A stretch of DNA of 64,000 nt from Tillus elongatus. Its lineage: Eukaryota > Arthropoda > Insecta > Coleoptera > Cleridae. This document shows, piece by piece, positions 35,254-48,300 of this stretch; the stretch's first letter is position 1; every line of letters begins with the position of its first letter. The notes under the pieces are model-generated. The model was not told the DNA's origin, did not search any database, and saw nothing but the letters and a program-made list of their open reading frames with translations. Location: contig OZ023270.1 in the NCBI GenBank assembly GCA_964006375.1, forward strand, positions 72,010,082 to 72,074,081, written 5' to 3'. The translations under genes were made by a program, and so were the position numbers.

Positions 35254-36316
35254 AATGGAAAATATTGTTGAAGAATATTCTGCTGACATCATTCTAAATT
35301 TATTTTACATTCACGGAGAATGCAGGAGAATCGTGAGTAGAACGTGCCGCTTGTTTAATGAGAGATTTCCATATTTGTCACCTATGAATAGGACAAAGTT
35401 TTCCAGAATCGAGTCAAATTTTCGGAATAACTGGAATGGTAATTTAAATCGAAATCGTTCCAGTAACATGAACGGCAATGAAACAATTGAAATCAATGTG
35501 TTGGGTTATTTGACGGCCTATCCACATGCTTCCATCAGGCAGGCAGTAGAAGATTTCAGACTAACTCGAACATCAATTCAAAGAATTCTTTCTAAGTATG
35601 GATGGCATGCATATGCCCAAAGGACAGTGCATGGATTACGGGAGGGTGACCACATTAGAAGGGTTGCATTTTGTGAATGGTTGATGGTACGGATGCAGAA
35701 GACCCAGATATCTTAGAATATCTGGGTCTTCCTGGATTTTATGGACGGATGAATCAAAATTCACAAGAAAAGGTATCATCAATCGGAACCGATGTCATTT
35801 CTGGGCAGATGAAAATCCTCACTTTATGCGTGAAGCGCATTTCCAGTATGAATTCAGTTTCAATGTTTTCGCTGTTATTGGAAATGGAAGAGCTTTTTCC
35901 ATATCTACGAGGAAATGTTGACCTCAGAAAGTTATCGTAGAATACTTCGTGAAGTTGTTGCTGGTATCTTGACTGGTTTGCCCGATGCAGAATTCTGGTA
36001 CCAGTAAGATGGCGCTCCAGCACATTCTACGGCAGCTGTACACCAGGAGTTGACAAGAATGTTTGAGGATCCTTGGATAGGACCCGGCGGTCCATGGCTT
36101 TGGCCTGCCAGGTCACAAGACCTCACTCCACCTGACTTCTTCTTATGGGGTTACATTAAAAATGAAGTTTATTCCAGCCAAATAACCTCCCGAGACGAAC
36201 TGGAGGCTAAAGTGCGACAAGCTTTTAATGATCTCGCTCCAGAAATGATCCGAAGGGCCACTAATTCTGGATTACAAAGAAGATTATTGAAGTGTCTTGA
36301 AGTCAATGGTGTATAG
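35254..36316 (+). pseudogene. mariner-superfamily transposase, broken
   Basis: Starts MENIVEEYSADIILNLFYIH (35254). It continues with RRIVSRTCRLFNERFP (HTH head), LTAYPHASIRQAVEDF and TRTSIQRILSKYGWHAYAQR. It then breaks at a palindromic insertion near 35713 and resumes with ILWTDESKFTRKGIINRN (first Asp, 35737), HFWADENPHFMRE, FSFNVFAVIGNG, a region with a frameshift near 35920, WYQ-stop-DGAPAHSTAA (second Asp, 36008) and WPARSQDLTPPDFFLWG (third acidic site, 36100-36150). It ends in CLEVNGV-stop at 36316. All three DDE regions are recognisable, but at least three frame lesions and the stop at 36006 prevent translation. Confidence 0.85.
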
Positions 36317-36480
36317 AGCATATTTTGTATTGAAACTCATACGCATTTAAAACATTAATTCTATCACTGTTTCGTTGATTATTTTCTGTATTAAAACTCA
36401 CTGATATATTTTCGTACTGATAGATGGCTCTATAACTTGTTTTCATTTTGAGTAATTAAGTTTCAGGAAGATTCATAAAC

Positions 36481-36906
36481 ATGCCTCACTATGCTGGATT
36501 GAGTAGAGTATTTATAATTCGTAAAACAGTGCAAGTCGAATCGGAATGTCTTCTTTTTAAAGGGTACGAGGTGAAAACGTATTCGAACACACAGAAATGG
36601 AAAAATGAAATGGAAAAGATACTTCTTCAGAGTTATTCAATTAATCTAAAGAGCGACATTAATATAATAAAACCTAATACAGGTTTTCATTCTTCTCGTC
36701 CAGAATATGAATGGAAAACCTACATGAAAAATTCTGGGTTCTCTTTGCCCTATACCCAAAGCTTACTAGTGGTATCTATTAACATTCCCCGATACCGTTG
36801 TATAGTTACGAGTTATTATTATTATCATTCTTATTATTACTATTGTGATTATAAAAGTAATAATAAATATTATTATTATTATTATTATTATTATCAATAC
36901 AAATAA
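36481..36906 (+). other. 141-codon open frame of unknown meaning inside the mariner-like element
   Basis: It lies between the transposase stop and the right inverted repeat. The first ~100 codons are not low-complexity (MPHYAGLSRVFIIRKTVQVE at the start); the last ~30 translate a (TAT)n repeat at 36812-36896. I recognise no domain. It may be captured sequence or chance; I do not claim a gene. Confidence 0.2.
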
Positions 36907-37544
36907 AAGAAAAGAGTATTATCTCGGATAATACAAAATTCACATATTTCCCATCATAACTCGGGAATCACCCGAGATAGGTATAGGGAATGCTGATACA
37001 GATCTAAGCAAAATATCATTTCGAATGATATGCTAAGAAAATATACAGGGTGTTCCATTTGGAAAAAATTACTTTTTCGTGTTTGAAATCATCGATTTTT
37101 TATCTTCGTTAAACAACACCCTGTATTATTTTTGTAATTTTTCTCGCAATGAATTCTGACCACTAGGACTACGGTTGTACGAGGTTTTAGAACCATGACA
37201 TACTTTGCGCCTGAGAATTGCCGTATCAAAGATTTGCAACTTTATGACGTGACGGAAAAACAATAGAAAATCAAATATCTTGAGAACGGCTGACACCAGT
37301 ATAGGCAAGTGGCATATCATGTTGCTCAGAATTGCATGGTTATTCTGAATATGTAATAATATATAGGGTACTCCATTAAAATTAAGAAAGTTGTTGGCAA
37401 CTTCCGGTACAACCGGAAGTGATACAGCCACCAAAATATTTTAGTTATAATGAGCGGATGGTGATACATGCAGTTGCAAATTTTCAGATTCCAAATCCCA
37501 GTACTAGTTCGAAAACTTTTAATGCACGCCTTACGTGCGACAGC

Positions 37545-37649
<105 letters not shown>

Positions 37650-39480
37650 TCTTGTCAACAATAACAAACATACAAAAAATATTAAAAATGGGTCTAAGAA
37701 TATTAAAATAAGACATAATGGTCAGATTATTTCCGATACAAAAATCATAGTTGACTCGTTTGGTCATGTTTTCTCTTCGGAAGTTCAAAATCAGGTGAGA
37801 TCTCAGTATGGTGGTCAGGCTTTGGGTGGCGCAACGACTCGAGTAAATAAGCGGTCAATTTTTGTAAAACCGTTTACTTCTTTTAAAATTAAAAACATTA
37901 TAAAAAACTTAAAAAATAAAAAATCATCTGGTATTGATGAAGTTCCCATCTCGGTAATAAAGCGATATCCAGAAACAGTAGCCAGTTGCATCTGCCATAT
38001 AATAAACTTGTCACTTGTTACCGGTGAGTTTCCAAGTCAGCTAAAGCAAGCCAAGGTAATTCCATCTGCAAAAAGGGAGACAAACAAGATATTTTCAATT
38101 ACAGGCAACTCTCAATACTTATTTTCTAAAATAATGGAAAAAGCGATGCCTGTACGATTGGAGGACCTCTTGGGAGATCAGGGAATAATATCGAAGTGCC
38201 AGCACGGTTTCAGGCCTGGACTATCAACGGAAACGGCTGTTATTGACATGGTGCAGTACATATACGACGCACTTGATAGGGGTCAGCGCGTGGTGGCTTT
38301 TAGGGCGTTTGATACGCTATATCCGCAACTGCTTGGGAAAAAGCTGCAGTGCCTGGGTGTTCGGGGCCCTGTCTGCGACTGGCTGCTAACAAACAGAGAG
38401 ATGGTAGTATCGGTGGATGGAGTGCAATCACGACCTTTTGATGTACAGCTTGGCACTCCGCAGGGAAGTGTTTTTGGCCCGTTGTTGTTTGTCTTGTATG
38501 TAAATGATCCACCTGAACATATTGGGGAAGGGAGGTTGTTCATGTACGCGGACGATACGACAGTGGTTGTGTCGGGGTCGGATGCACACGATGTTAGCCG
38601 GAAGGTTAGCTCGTTACTTGAATGGTTCGATAAGTGGTGTGAGGCAAACCAGCTCCTTATAAATTACCAAAGAACCGTATTTCTTGAATTCAGAGTCGAG
38701 CAGGCAATTAACCTTGATTTTCAGGTCACTGTAGTGTCTCCGGCCACAAGCGTGAGAGTATTAGGGGTAACTATTGACCAGCATCTTTCATGGAAAGAAC
38801 ATATTGAGGTTGTGTGCGGTAGGCTTAATCAAACCCATTTCTTAATATTTCGATTAGCATAGTTCCTTGAGACTAAAGTTCTGATGACTGTCTACTACTC
38901 CGAAGTTTATTCCTTAATATCATACAACATTGTTGCTTGGAGACCGTCCGTTGAGATGGAAAGAGTTTTTATACTGCAAAAAAGAATAATAAGAATGATT
39001 TCTGGTATGAGAGTAACAGAATCTTGTAGGGCGCTTTTCAGGGACGCAAAAATAATGACGCTAACATGCTTTTACCTACATAAACTGTTAAATTCTATTC
39101 ATGGTGTCAAAGATGGGCTAACAAGGCAGTATGAGATGCACTCTTACTCCACTCGCCACGGGAATCTGTTTAGAAACAGGCAGTTCTGTAAAATGATGTA
39201 CAGAAAGTCGCCTTTTTTTGCGGTGGTGGATCTATAAAACAGGTTGCCGGAAACTATAAAAGCAATTGAAAATGTGAATGAATTTAAAGCATCTCTGAAA
39301 TCATATTTAACCAATAATTGCTATTACTCCATTGCGGAGTATTTGTCTGATACCCGTGGGGCACAGAGCTGAGACGAACGAAAATTTTATTGTGTTTGTT
39401 TGAAATGTTTTCTAGTTTGTTTTTTACATTTGTTTTTATTTTAATAATTGACGTGCTCAACCATTTGTTAATGGAATTAA
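37650..39480 (+). pseudogene. jockey-type LINE 4 reverse transcriptase, 5'-truncated
   Basis: One long frame runs to 38862. It reads GQIISDTKIIVDSFGHVFSS (37720), then KNKKSSGIDEVPISVIKRYP, QLKQAKVIPSAKRE, KIMEKAMPVRLEDLLGDQGI, QHGFRPGLSTETAVIDMVQY (38205), RVVAFRAFDTLYPQLLGKKL (A motif; the catalytic-Asp strand xxLDL is deleted before RAFDT), LGTPQGSVFGPLLFVLYVND (B motif, 38450), LFMYADDTTVVVSG (YADD, 38540) and VRVLGVTIDQHLSWKEHI. After a stop at 38860 a second frame (38884-39237) gives SYNIVAWRP and LQKRIIRMISGMR, then NRLPETIKAIENVNEFKASL to 39372. It lacks the endonuclease and ends at a (TA)n array. The loss in the A motif would inactivate it. Confidence 0.85.
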
Positions 39481-39482
39481 GG

Positions 39483-39484
<2 letters not shown>

Positions 39485-39559
<75 letters not shown>
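39485..39559. repeat. (TA)n microsatellite
   Basis: 75 bp of TA between the LINE 4 end and an inverted family A copy. Confidence 0.95.
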
Positions 39560-39562
<3 letters not shown>

Positions 39563-39930
39563 ATACATACACATGGTCCAGATAACGTCATGCAGTATTT
39601 CTGGGGGTGGAGCGAATTTTCGTCCAATGCTTCAAATTAGAATAACTCAATTTTCCAAAAATATAGAATGTTAAATTTTGGTTTACAGTAAGAGCCTTAC
39701 CATGCCAACACATTTACCAAATTTTATTAAAATAAATTTGTTATTTTTTGAAATACAAATTTTTTTTCCGAAAAATCTATTTTTTTCAGAAAAAGTGGTC
39801 CCATTGGGCTGCCTAAGGAACTCGTCCGCGATCTTAACAAAATAAAGATATATAACAAGTTTCGTTCAAATCAGTTGAGTATTTTTTAGTTACCGCTGCG
39901 ATACATGCAGACACATACACACTCTTTAAC

Positions 39931-40068
<138 letters not shown>

Positions 40069-40072
40069 GTGC

Positions 40073-41222
40073 GAGATTTCGCTGGTAAAGCTAGACTGTG
40101 CCTATACTAATGGCATTATCAAAGAATTCACTTTAGAAAATCACTAGGCAGCATATACTTCATAACCTAAAATTATTTCCGAATACACAGGGTGATCCGT
40201 TTGAGCTGGCCACTCACCAGCTTCGTTATTTTAAATGGAACATCCTGTATATTTTTACATTTTCTGATTCCTCGAGTGGTATTACGTCGAAAATATATAC
40301 GGTAGTATGAGCAGAAACCCATTCATTTTTGAGTTATTTCTTCTTTCTCAAAAATAATGGCCTTTGCAGTCTTTATTTTACAAGTCTCTATCTTGGTAAG
40401 TGCTAGAGAAAGGACCATGATTTTAGCAAAGCAGGTACGCAATACTAGTGTGATTATCCTAATGTACACTAAAGCGTGACTAGATATACAGTGCGTTCAG
40501 AAAAGGGCATCCACTTCTGACAACTTCAACAATCAATCAAAAACTTCTTTTTTCAAATGTATATTATTATATCGTTAAACTTGAAATTTCATTACCTTTC
40601 ATCCTATGTATGCATACCTGTACAAAAACTTAAAGCATTTTGAGATATATGATGAAACAACAAATTTAGAATGAATTATACGGCTTGTTCGAGTGTAGGA
40701 GCTAAGAAAGACCCGGTATAAGCTAATTAGTTGGACTTTGAATACTTTACAATTCCAAATAAAACCCCTTAAACATTATTAAGCAGTTTATTAAAAAATA
40801 ATATCATAAAGTTTAAAGATAATACGTTAAATAAAGGTTTTGCATAGTACCTATTTGATAAGAATGAAGAAATTAACTTGAAAACTTTAGAAACGATTGG
40901 AACGACTATAACAAACAATGAGATAACAAATATTAATGAAACTAAACTAAAGATGTTAGAATTTACGTCCAGTGTTCTGCAGACATAAATGCACTCTGTA
41001 TACATTTGCGACGTAGAATCACTCGAGGAATCCGAAAATGTGAAAATATACAGGATGTTCCATTTAAAATAACAAAGTTGGTGCGTGGCCATGTCAAACG
41101 GAACACCTGTGTATTCGGCAATAATTTTAGGTTATGAAGTATATGCTGCCTAGTGATTTTATGAAGTGAAATCTTTGATAACGCCATTAGTGTAAGCACA
41201 GTCTAGCTTTACAGCGAAATCT
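40073..41222. mobile_element. non-autonomous element with ~240-bp inverted repeats
   Basis: AGATTTCGCTGGTAAAGCTAG at the left (40073) is mirrored by the complement of the sequence ending AGCGAAATCT (41222). Pairing continues through CACTAGGCAGCATATACTTC, CACAGGGTG/CACCTGTG and AAATGGAACATCCTGTATAT to about 40310 and 40975. The ~660-bp interior has no transposase motif. It sits in the family A copy at 39582-41345. The target duplication is hidden by the TA-rich surroundings. Confidence 0.75.
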
Positions 41223-41345
41223 TGGACATTGGTTCCGGGTTCTAGGGGACCAAATCCGCGCTAATTTAAAGGAAAATTTTGCAAAGCTTCACCACTGATA
41301 TCTATTTGCGATTTTTTTCAATAAAAATTCGCTGAAAGATACTCA

Positions 41346-41781
41346 GACAATGAAATATCACATTATTATTACGTATAATCACTGTCAGGTTTTTCACAGA
41401 TGCATATATTAGCACAGAAACGATTCGATTTCCCTGTGTCTCCCATAAGGCTCTATACAAATATGGATGAAAGATAGCGGCCACGAACGTATGGCCACAC
41501 TGTCCTTAGACAGTCACTGTAGTAAAATCTAAAACAACTGTCGGTCGTAGGGATAAATAAAGTGTCGGTGTCAGTCAACGTCGCCAAATGTTAAACCTAT
41601 TTGAATCGAGTTCCCTTCATCGTAGCTCGTATCTGATCCTTTAGTTAACTAGAACAGATATTCTTTGTTAAACAGCCGCCATTTAAAAATATCTAAAGGA
41701 CATATAGGCTTAGAAAAAACCATGGAGGCTACAATAAAATGAAAGAAGCTACTGGAGGCAAAGAATCATAGTTGTGACGAC
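41346..41781. other. unassigned spacer
   Basis: Nothing recognised. Confidence 0.35.
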
Positions 41782-41794
41782 AAGGCGTCATCGC

Positions 41795-42240
41795 AAGAAC
41801 CTCGGTGGTTCAGGGGTAAGAACGTGTGCCTCTGAATCGAAGGGTACTGGGTTCGATCCCAGGGTACTCCTTTCACTTTTTCAGTACAAACTCTAAAATT
41901 AACATCAACTGAGGTAAGAACGTGTGCCTCTGAATCGAAGGGTACTGGGTTCGATCCCAGGTTACTTCTTTCACTTTTTCAGTACAAACTGTAAAATTAA
42001 CATCAACCGAGGTTCTGGCATTGTATTTGAGCAAGTTGAATGTCTGCACGTTCCGCCCTTCGGAGGGGGCGTAAAGCCGTCGGTCCCGTGTCCATGCGAT
42101 GTTGGGCACGTTAAAGATCCCTACCCTCCTTACAGAAAGACAAGGGTTCGGCAAATTTTCCAGGATAGTGAGGTAAAACTGCTCCCTGGCGTCGGTGATT
42201 GGCCATAGTCGCGGAAATAGGCCGACGTTAAAGAAAAAAA
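41795..42240 (+). mobile_element. tRNA-derived SINE, copy 3, with duplicated head
   Basis: A perfect 13-bp duplication AAGGCGTCATCGC flanks it (41782-41794 and 42241-42253). The head starts GAACCTCGGTGGTTCAGGGG (A box TGGTTCAGGGG) and has the B box GGTTCGATCCC at 41853. About 97 bp of the head, including the B box, are repeated at 41910-42005. The body has AAAGCCGTCGGTCCC, CATGCGATGTTGG, ACGTTAAAGATCCC and GGCCATAGTCGCGG, and ends in an A-rich tail. Pol III would transcribe it from the internal boxes and a LINE would supply the enzymes. Which LINE is not shown. Confidence 0.92.
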
Positions 42241-42253
42241 AAGGCGTCATCGC

Positions 42254-43196
<943 letters not shown>

Positions 43197-43282
43197 CGTT
43201 TGCATGGTGACCTATCGTTAAGGTCTCCACTACCAGCGACTACCCATTAAGTACAATAGTGTTGTCATGCGTTTATACTTTC

Positions 43283-43385
43283 CAGAGAACGTTCGTGAAA
43301 AAAATTCGCGATTGCAGAGATTACGAGTTTTGAATTTTTGAAACATTTCGTGAAATGAGCTACTAGACTCCCGAGAACCTCTGAC
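43283..43385 (+). repeat. family A copy, left module fragment, diverged
   Basis: AACGTTCGTGAAAAAAATTC, ACGAGTTTTGAATTTTTG and GAAATGAGCTACTAGACTCC follow the left module in forward orientation. Confidence 0.55.
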
Positions 43386-43389
43386 TTAG

Positions 43390-43515
43390 GTCTAGGCTTA
43401 AGCACACTGAGACCTGAGAGACGATCTCCAGTGAGGTTTGGGGTGTAGGCGGATTGAAACCCCGTAATCGAGCTACAACAACTGAACCCACCCGTATCCA
43501 CCGCTCTATGGAAAA
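43390..43515. repeat. family C dispersed repeat, copy 2
   Basis: Matches 4840-4985; see that entry. Confidence 0.55.
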
Positions 43516-44115
43516 GTTGGATCGTCAAATTTAGATGAATTAGGTTCGGATCATTTACAAAAAATTGCTGGGTACACTGCAGTGATACTAAAGTGAACCG
43601 TTAGACAGGGTGGTTCATTAAGGGTGGCGACCTGCTGTATCTCGGAAACCTTATATTTTAGAGTTTTGGGTAACAATTGTTTATAACGAAAGTGGCCACA
43701 AAAAAGTCTGAAAATTATTTACACGGTTGTAGGGCGTAACTGAAAACCAAAAATTGAAAAAACAATTTTTTTGCAAAAATTCTTAATTAACGACTACTGA
43801 AAATGTAAAAATAATAGTCTTTGGCAAAATCTCAATATTTTTGTGAAAAGAATTTTAGTTTATCTTGGAAAATATGAGGTGGATGAGAGTGGGAATCTTG
43901 TTTTGAAAAAACGCTTTTACGTCCGGTTCTGCTTAGCCGAATTTTTCAAACTTGGTCTTGTTCCAAAGAGATCTTCTAGTAGTAGTGGTAGTAGCAGTGG
44001 CGGGGAGGCCAACGCCGATGAAGTAGGCCACAATGGGCCCTTTTTGCCAACCCCAGCAACCCAGCAACCATGCCCTACTCCTCCTCGGTTCCGTCGCCAA
44101 ACCGCCTCGACCCCG
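43516..44115. other. unassigned sequence
   Basis: A serine/glycine-rich plus-strand frame (43843-44121) overlaps the probable 3' region of the next LINE on the other strand. I do not support it as a gene. Confidence 0.35.
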
Positions 44116-44119
44116 AGAT

Positions 44120-44810
44120 GAAGACCGTAACGGTCTTCAATTGGACAGTATTTACCTGATTCCTCTGCAGAGTTCTCGATCCGAACAATTCTGCTCGAAG
44201 ACTCCCAAAAGCCTCTTATTCACAATGGTAGTGGTAGGACGCCTCTTCATCCTCGCGCCTATCAATGTGAGGTGTCTTCTAAGGGCGCAGTGGCCTGTCA
44301 GCACCCCTAGGATGCGACGAAGCGTAGTTCGACTCCTTCTGAGTAGCCAGACAGCTTTATCTCTGTCCGGCCCCTCCACGAAGTCCCTCGCCTGCCTGGA
44401 GCCACCACCGACCCCCAGTGCCTCTCCATTGCTTCCTCGGTCCACCTGTCTAAGGCGACAGAGACTGTCTTCCTACTTATGCATAGCGCAGGCTCCGGGC
44501 CACAGAACGTCCGCCGGAAACCGAGTCTTGCAAGATTATTCGCCACCTCATTCCCCGCTACGCCACAGTGTCCTGGAACCCACACCAGTTGCACCTCCTC
44601 CGTCCTGGATAGGCCTCTGAGGGCGTCAGCGCACTACTCAACCAATGTTCACCTGATTCTGGCCGCGCAGACTACCCGGAGGACCGCTTGGCTATCCGAG
44701 CAGATGTACACATATTTCTCGGGAATCCTCTTCACATCCTGTCTATTGCCACAGACAGGATAGCATACACCTCTGTTTCGAATGCCGTGGTATATGCGCC
44801 AAGAGATCTT
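44120..44810 (-). pseudogene. LINE RNase H domain and C-terminus (I/R1-type)
   Basis: The minus strand gives ETEVYAILSVAIDRM (44760), KYVYICSDSQAVLRV (44700), RTEEVQLVWVPGHCGVAGNE (44590), VANNLARLGF, then RRSRTTLRRILGVLTGHCAL, RRHLTLIGAR and a shifted EDEEASYHYHCE. The E, D and VPGHxGVxGNExAN motifs are the core of RNase H; TGHCALRRHL with a Cys/His block is the C-terminal domain of I/R1-type LINEs. It is GC-rich compared with its surroundings, which suggests a younger insertion or a different source. At least two frame changes are present and the RT is missing. Confidence 0.75.
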
Positions 44811-45426
44811 CTAAGTCAATAGGATATTTATAAATCCGGCTCATTATAATAACTATTGTGATTGCTAGAGGGTGCTGCTTAATATTTTTACGAATCATGT
44901 TTTTTTCTTGAAAATATTAAATAGAAACATATAAGTTTGACCACGCCTTATAAAAACAGTTTGAATTAGCAACAACCTAGTGAAAGCCCGATATCAATTT
45001 TTGTTTTCTATCCAAAGATATCTTAAGAAACATGTAAATACTGGGAATTTTTTCTTTACTTTCTAGTACGCCGGTTACCCCCAACAACATTTTCTCTCGT
45101 TAAAAAGGGTTTGTGAAAAGAGTATCCAGTAAAACAACTAACAAAAATAGTTATTTACATAAATAATGAAACACAGTTAAACTAGTGTTACTAATAATAG
45201 AAATTTACCTAGTTGTTTTAGATACTCAAAATATTTCCGATCATTTACTATGCACAAATTTAGTCTTTCTAGTAGTGAAATTTTATCCCAGAGCTCTTAA
45301 AATGCCTCCAATAGTTTTATGTTGGGAGCTATAACATTACGAGTACGTCAAACTGGTAAATTTATTTTTATTATTTTGACTTCACCACAAAAAAATATTA
45401 AGATTCGTGCACCCATAAACTTCTGA
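44811..45426. other. unassigned AT-rich sequence
   Basis: Nothing recognised. Confidence 0.4.
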
Positions 45427-46075
45427 GATGTTATATTACTCTAGTTTTAACGAAAAAATGTCCATTTTCACCAACTTACTCCCTATTTATCCCCAACTTA
45501 CCGATCTTACCTAGAAACCATTCGAAAGGTTCCTTTGTCGGGTGCTAACTGGTTACCAAATTTGAGGATTGTATCTCAATTCGTTAGAAAGTTATTGCGC
45601 CTACTAACGGACGACAAGCCGACAAACCAACCGACCAACAGACCGACAGACAAAACGATTCGTTCCAGAATCAAATTTTTTATATGGTTTGAGACTTTTT
45701 CGCCGTTTTAGCAAAAAATTCCACCCCACACATTTAACCCCCTATTTAATTTCAGCACAGAATACCAGATGTTTGATGAAATTGAAAGTTTTCTAATAAA
45801 CAAACCCTAAAACGTTATATTACTCAAGTTTTAACGAAAAAATTTCAATTTTCACCAAATCACCCACCATTCACCCCTACCCCCAGGTGCGATTTTGCCC
45901 AAAAACAACCCGAACCGTTTGTTTGTCGGAGGCTAGTTGTATACCAAATTTAAAGACGATATCTCAATTCGTTCTAAAGTTCTTGTGGCTACAAACAGAC
46001 AGACATACAGGCCCGACAGACAAAAAAAATGTTCGTTCCCAATTAATCTTTTCTATATGTTTGACACTTTTTAAG
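45427..46075 (+). repeat. diverged tandem repeat, two units of ~387 bp
   Basis: Unit one starts TGTTATATTACTCTAGTTTT and unit two CGTTATATTACTCAAGTTTT (near 45816). Both continue with TTTTCACCAA, an ACCGA/CAGACAGAC-rich stretch and TTCGTTCC. Confidence 0.7.
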
Positions 46076-46159
46076 ACGTTTGAGCGAAGAAAAAATTTTT
46101 TTGGTCGCCGATGCCATGCCTCCACACGTAGAGACGATGTGGAAGTAATAGATTACGGA

Positions 46160-46870
46160 GAAGTAGGAATGAAGAAAATGTTGCTAACGTGTTGGCGTAT
46201 GTTGGAGTTGAACCACACATAAGTATTAGGGACGTTGTAAGAGAGCTACGATTAAATTATTCTCTGGTAAATAGAATACTAAAAGAATATAAAATTCATC
46301 CTTATCATGTTGTTTTGCATTAAGAAATACAAGAAACAGATTTTGATCTTCGACTAGACCATTTCATGTGGTTAAAAGGCATGTTAAATGATAACTCAGA
46401 CTTCCTATCTGGAATATTATGGACGCAGGAGGTTACGTTTTCAAGCTCTGGTAAAGTTAACTCACACAGTAGCCACTAGTAGTCACAAACCAACCCACAT
46501 TGCCAGAGGGAAGTCAATTACCAAAATCGCTGGGGTGTAAACGTGTGGTGTGGTATTTTAAACTCGAAGATTAAGGTACATTTTTTCTTTAAAGGAAAAT
46601 TAACGGCAAAAAGTTACTTAGAATTGTTAAATATTGTTTTACTTATTCTCCTAGAAGATGTTCCGATTCAACAGAATAGACATGTGGTATCAACAAGACG
46701 GTTGCCCAGCACATTTTGCCAGAACTGTTTAGATATGACGTTTTAAATAAGTGAATTGGAAGAGAGGTAGTATTTTTCCATACCCAGCAAGGTCCCCCGA
46801 CCTTACGCTTTTAGATTTTTACTTGTGGGGAAGTTTTCAAAAATCCGAACACCGAGTAGAGTCAACCAAT
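46160..46870 (+). pseudogene. mariner-like transposase, broken
   Basis: Shifting frames give NVANVLAYVGVEPHISIRDV, VRELRLNYSLVNRILKEYKI (HTH region, 46230), HPYHVV, GILWTQEVTFSS (46410; the first catalytic Asp appears as Gln, usually WTDE), WGVNVWCGILN (46530), LLEDVPIQQ, MWYQQDGCPAHFARTV (second Asp, 46680) and YPARSPDLTLLDFYLWG (third site, 46780). Numerous stops interrupt it. The 3' part is cut shortly before the family A copy at 46956. Confidence 0.8.
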
Positions 46871-47090
46871 TTCAACGAAATTTTCTATACTATGTTTTAT
46901 CTCTGATAAGAAATGATAACAATATGGACAAAAACTTTTAACAGGTTTTACACTTTTAGTGAATTTTCTTAAAAAAAAATCACTAATGAGGAGATCCCGA
47001 CTTTTGAATTTTGAAAAAATTTCTTCAAATGACCGCGAACTAGGCCCCCTAGAACACATATCCGGGGTCAGTTTCAATTTTTATATGTTT

Positions 47091-47196
<106 letters not shown>

Positions 47197-48300
47197 CACA
47201 CCGATAACTCAAAAAATAATAGGCCGATTTTGACTAAATTTGGTGGAAAAATTCCTTTTGCAAATGGCTTGGATAAGTTCGTTAGCCAGGAAAATCTGCC
47301 CAGGTTTTCCCGGAAAATTTTGTGTTTTCTTTCGAAAAAAAATTATATCTCCGGAATTAACAAAGTAAGGGCAACCAAATTTATAGGCATTTAAAGAAAA
47401 ATAAATTGGGGTTTTCCTCAAAACGTCAAAGTTGCGATTTAAAACGTCAAAATCGGCAACATTTAGGCAAAGAACTGGAATCTAATACGGGATATGGAAA
47501 TCAAATGTCTCAAAAATGATGTTTTACAAACTCTGAAGTCTTAGTTTCAACCGTCATTGTCCTTCATTTTACTAAAATGTTTCCAGAAAATTCATTTCAA
47601 ATAGACCCTTTCTCTGATGCTTGGCAGTAGCCTTAGCTTTAGAGTTTATCGTTTAATGGTATATAATTATGTCGAATTTTCGTAAAAAGTCAATAAAGCT
47701 CAATATATCCGTTATTATACAAGATATGAAGAAAATTTGTATATATTAATTATAGGGTGTCTTGAGCTACATCTTAAAAAAATATTTCTACAATCACAGG
47801 ATGGCCCATAAGTCGTTGATGATACAAATTTTCTTTTTTTTTTTAATCAAACACGCCTTATGTTATTGCATTTTTGAATTTTTCAGCGATGCATGTTTGT
47901 AAGAAAAGAAATTCTAGACGCAGCAAGTGCGTTATGGTAGCGAATTTTGATCAAATGTTTCATATTTGAACAGCTCAATTTGCTATTAACCTATAAGGTT
48001 GACCAAGAAACGTGTTTTTTCGGGAACACTTTAAGTTTACTTTTGGAAATTTTTGTACATTTTCACACAATAAAGTTATTTTGATGAAGCATGGCACATT
48101 GTTTTTACTATATAGGTGATACTGGTAACCAAATTTGATGCCTGCTTTCTTAAAAAGGAAACACACATATTTGCAATCATAGGTGGCCCATAAGTCGTTG
48201 GTGATACAAATTTCCTTTTTTTAATCAAACACGCCTTATGTTATTGCATTTTTGCATTTTCCATCGAAATATAATGCATGTTTGTAAGAAAATAAATTCT

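Noticed and set aside
41797..41870. Possible tRNA gene
   Set aside because: The A and B boxes are present but no cloverleaf is evident. The sequence continues into a SINE body and recurs in four copies with target duplications, so it is a SINE head.
43843..44121. Serine/glycine-rich 92-codon open frame
   Set aside because: It overlaps the 3' region of the minus-strand RNase H LINE and has no motif; low-complexity serine codons extend it by chance.
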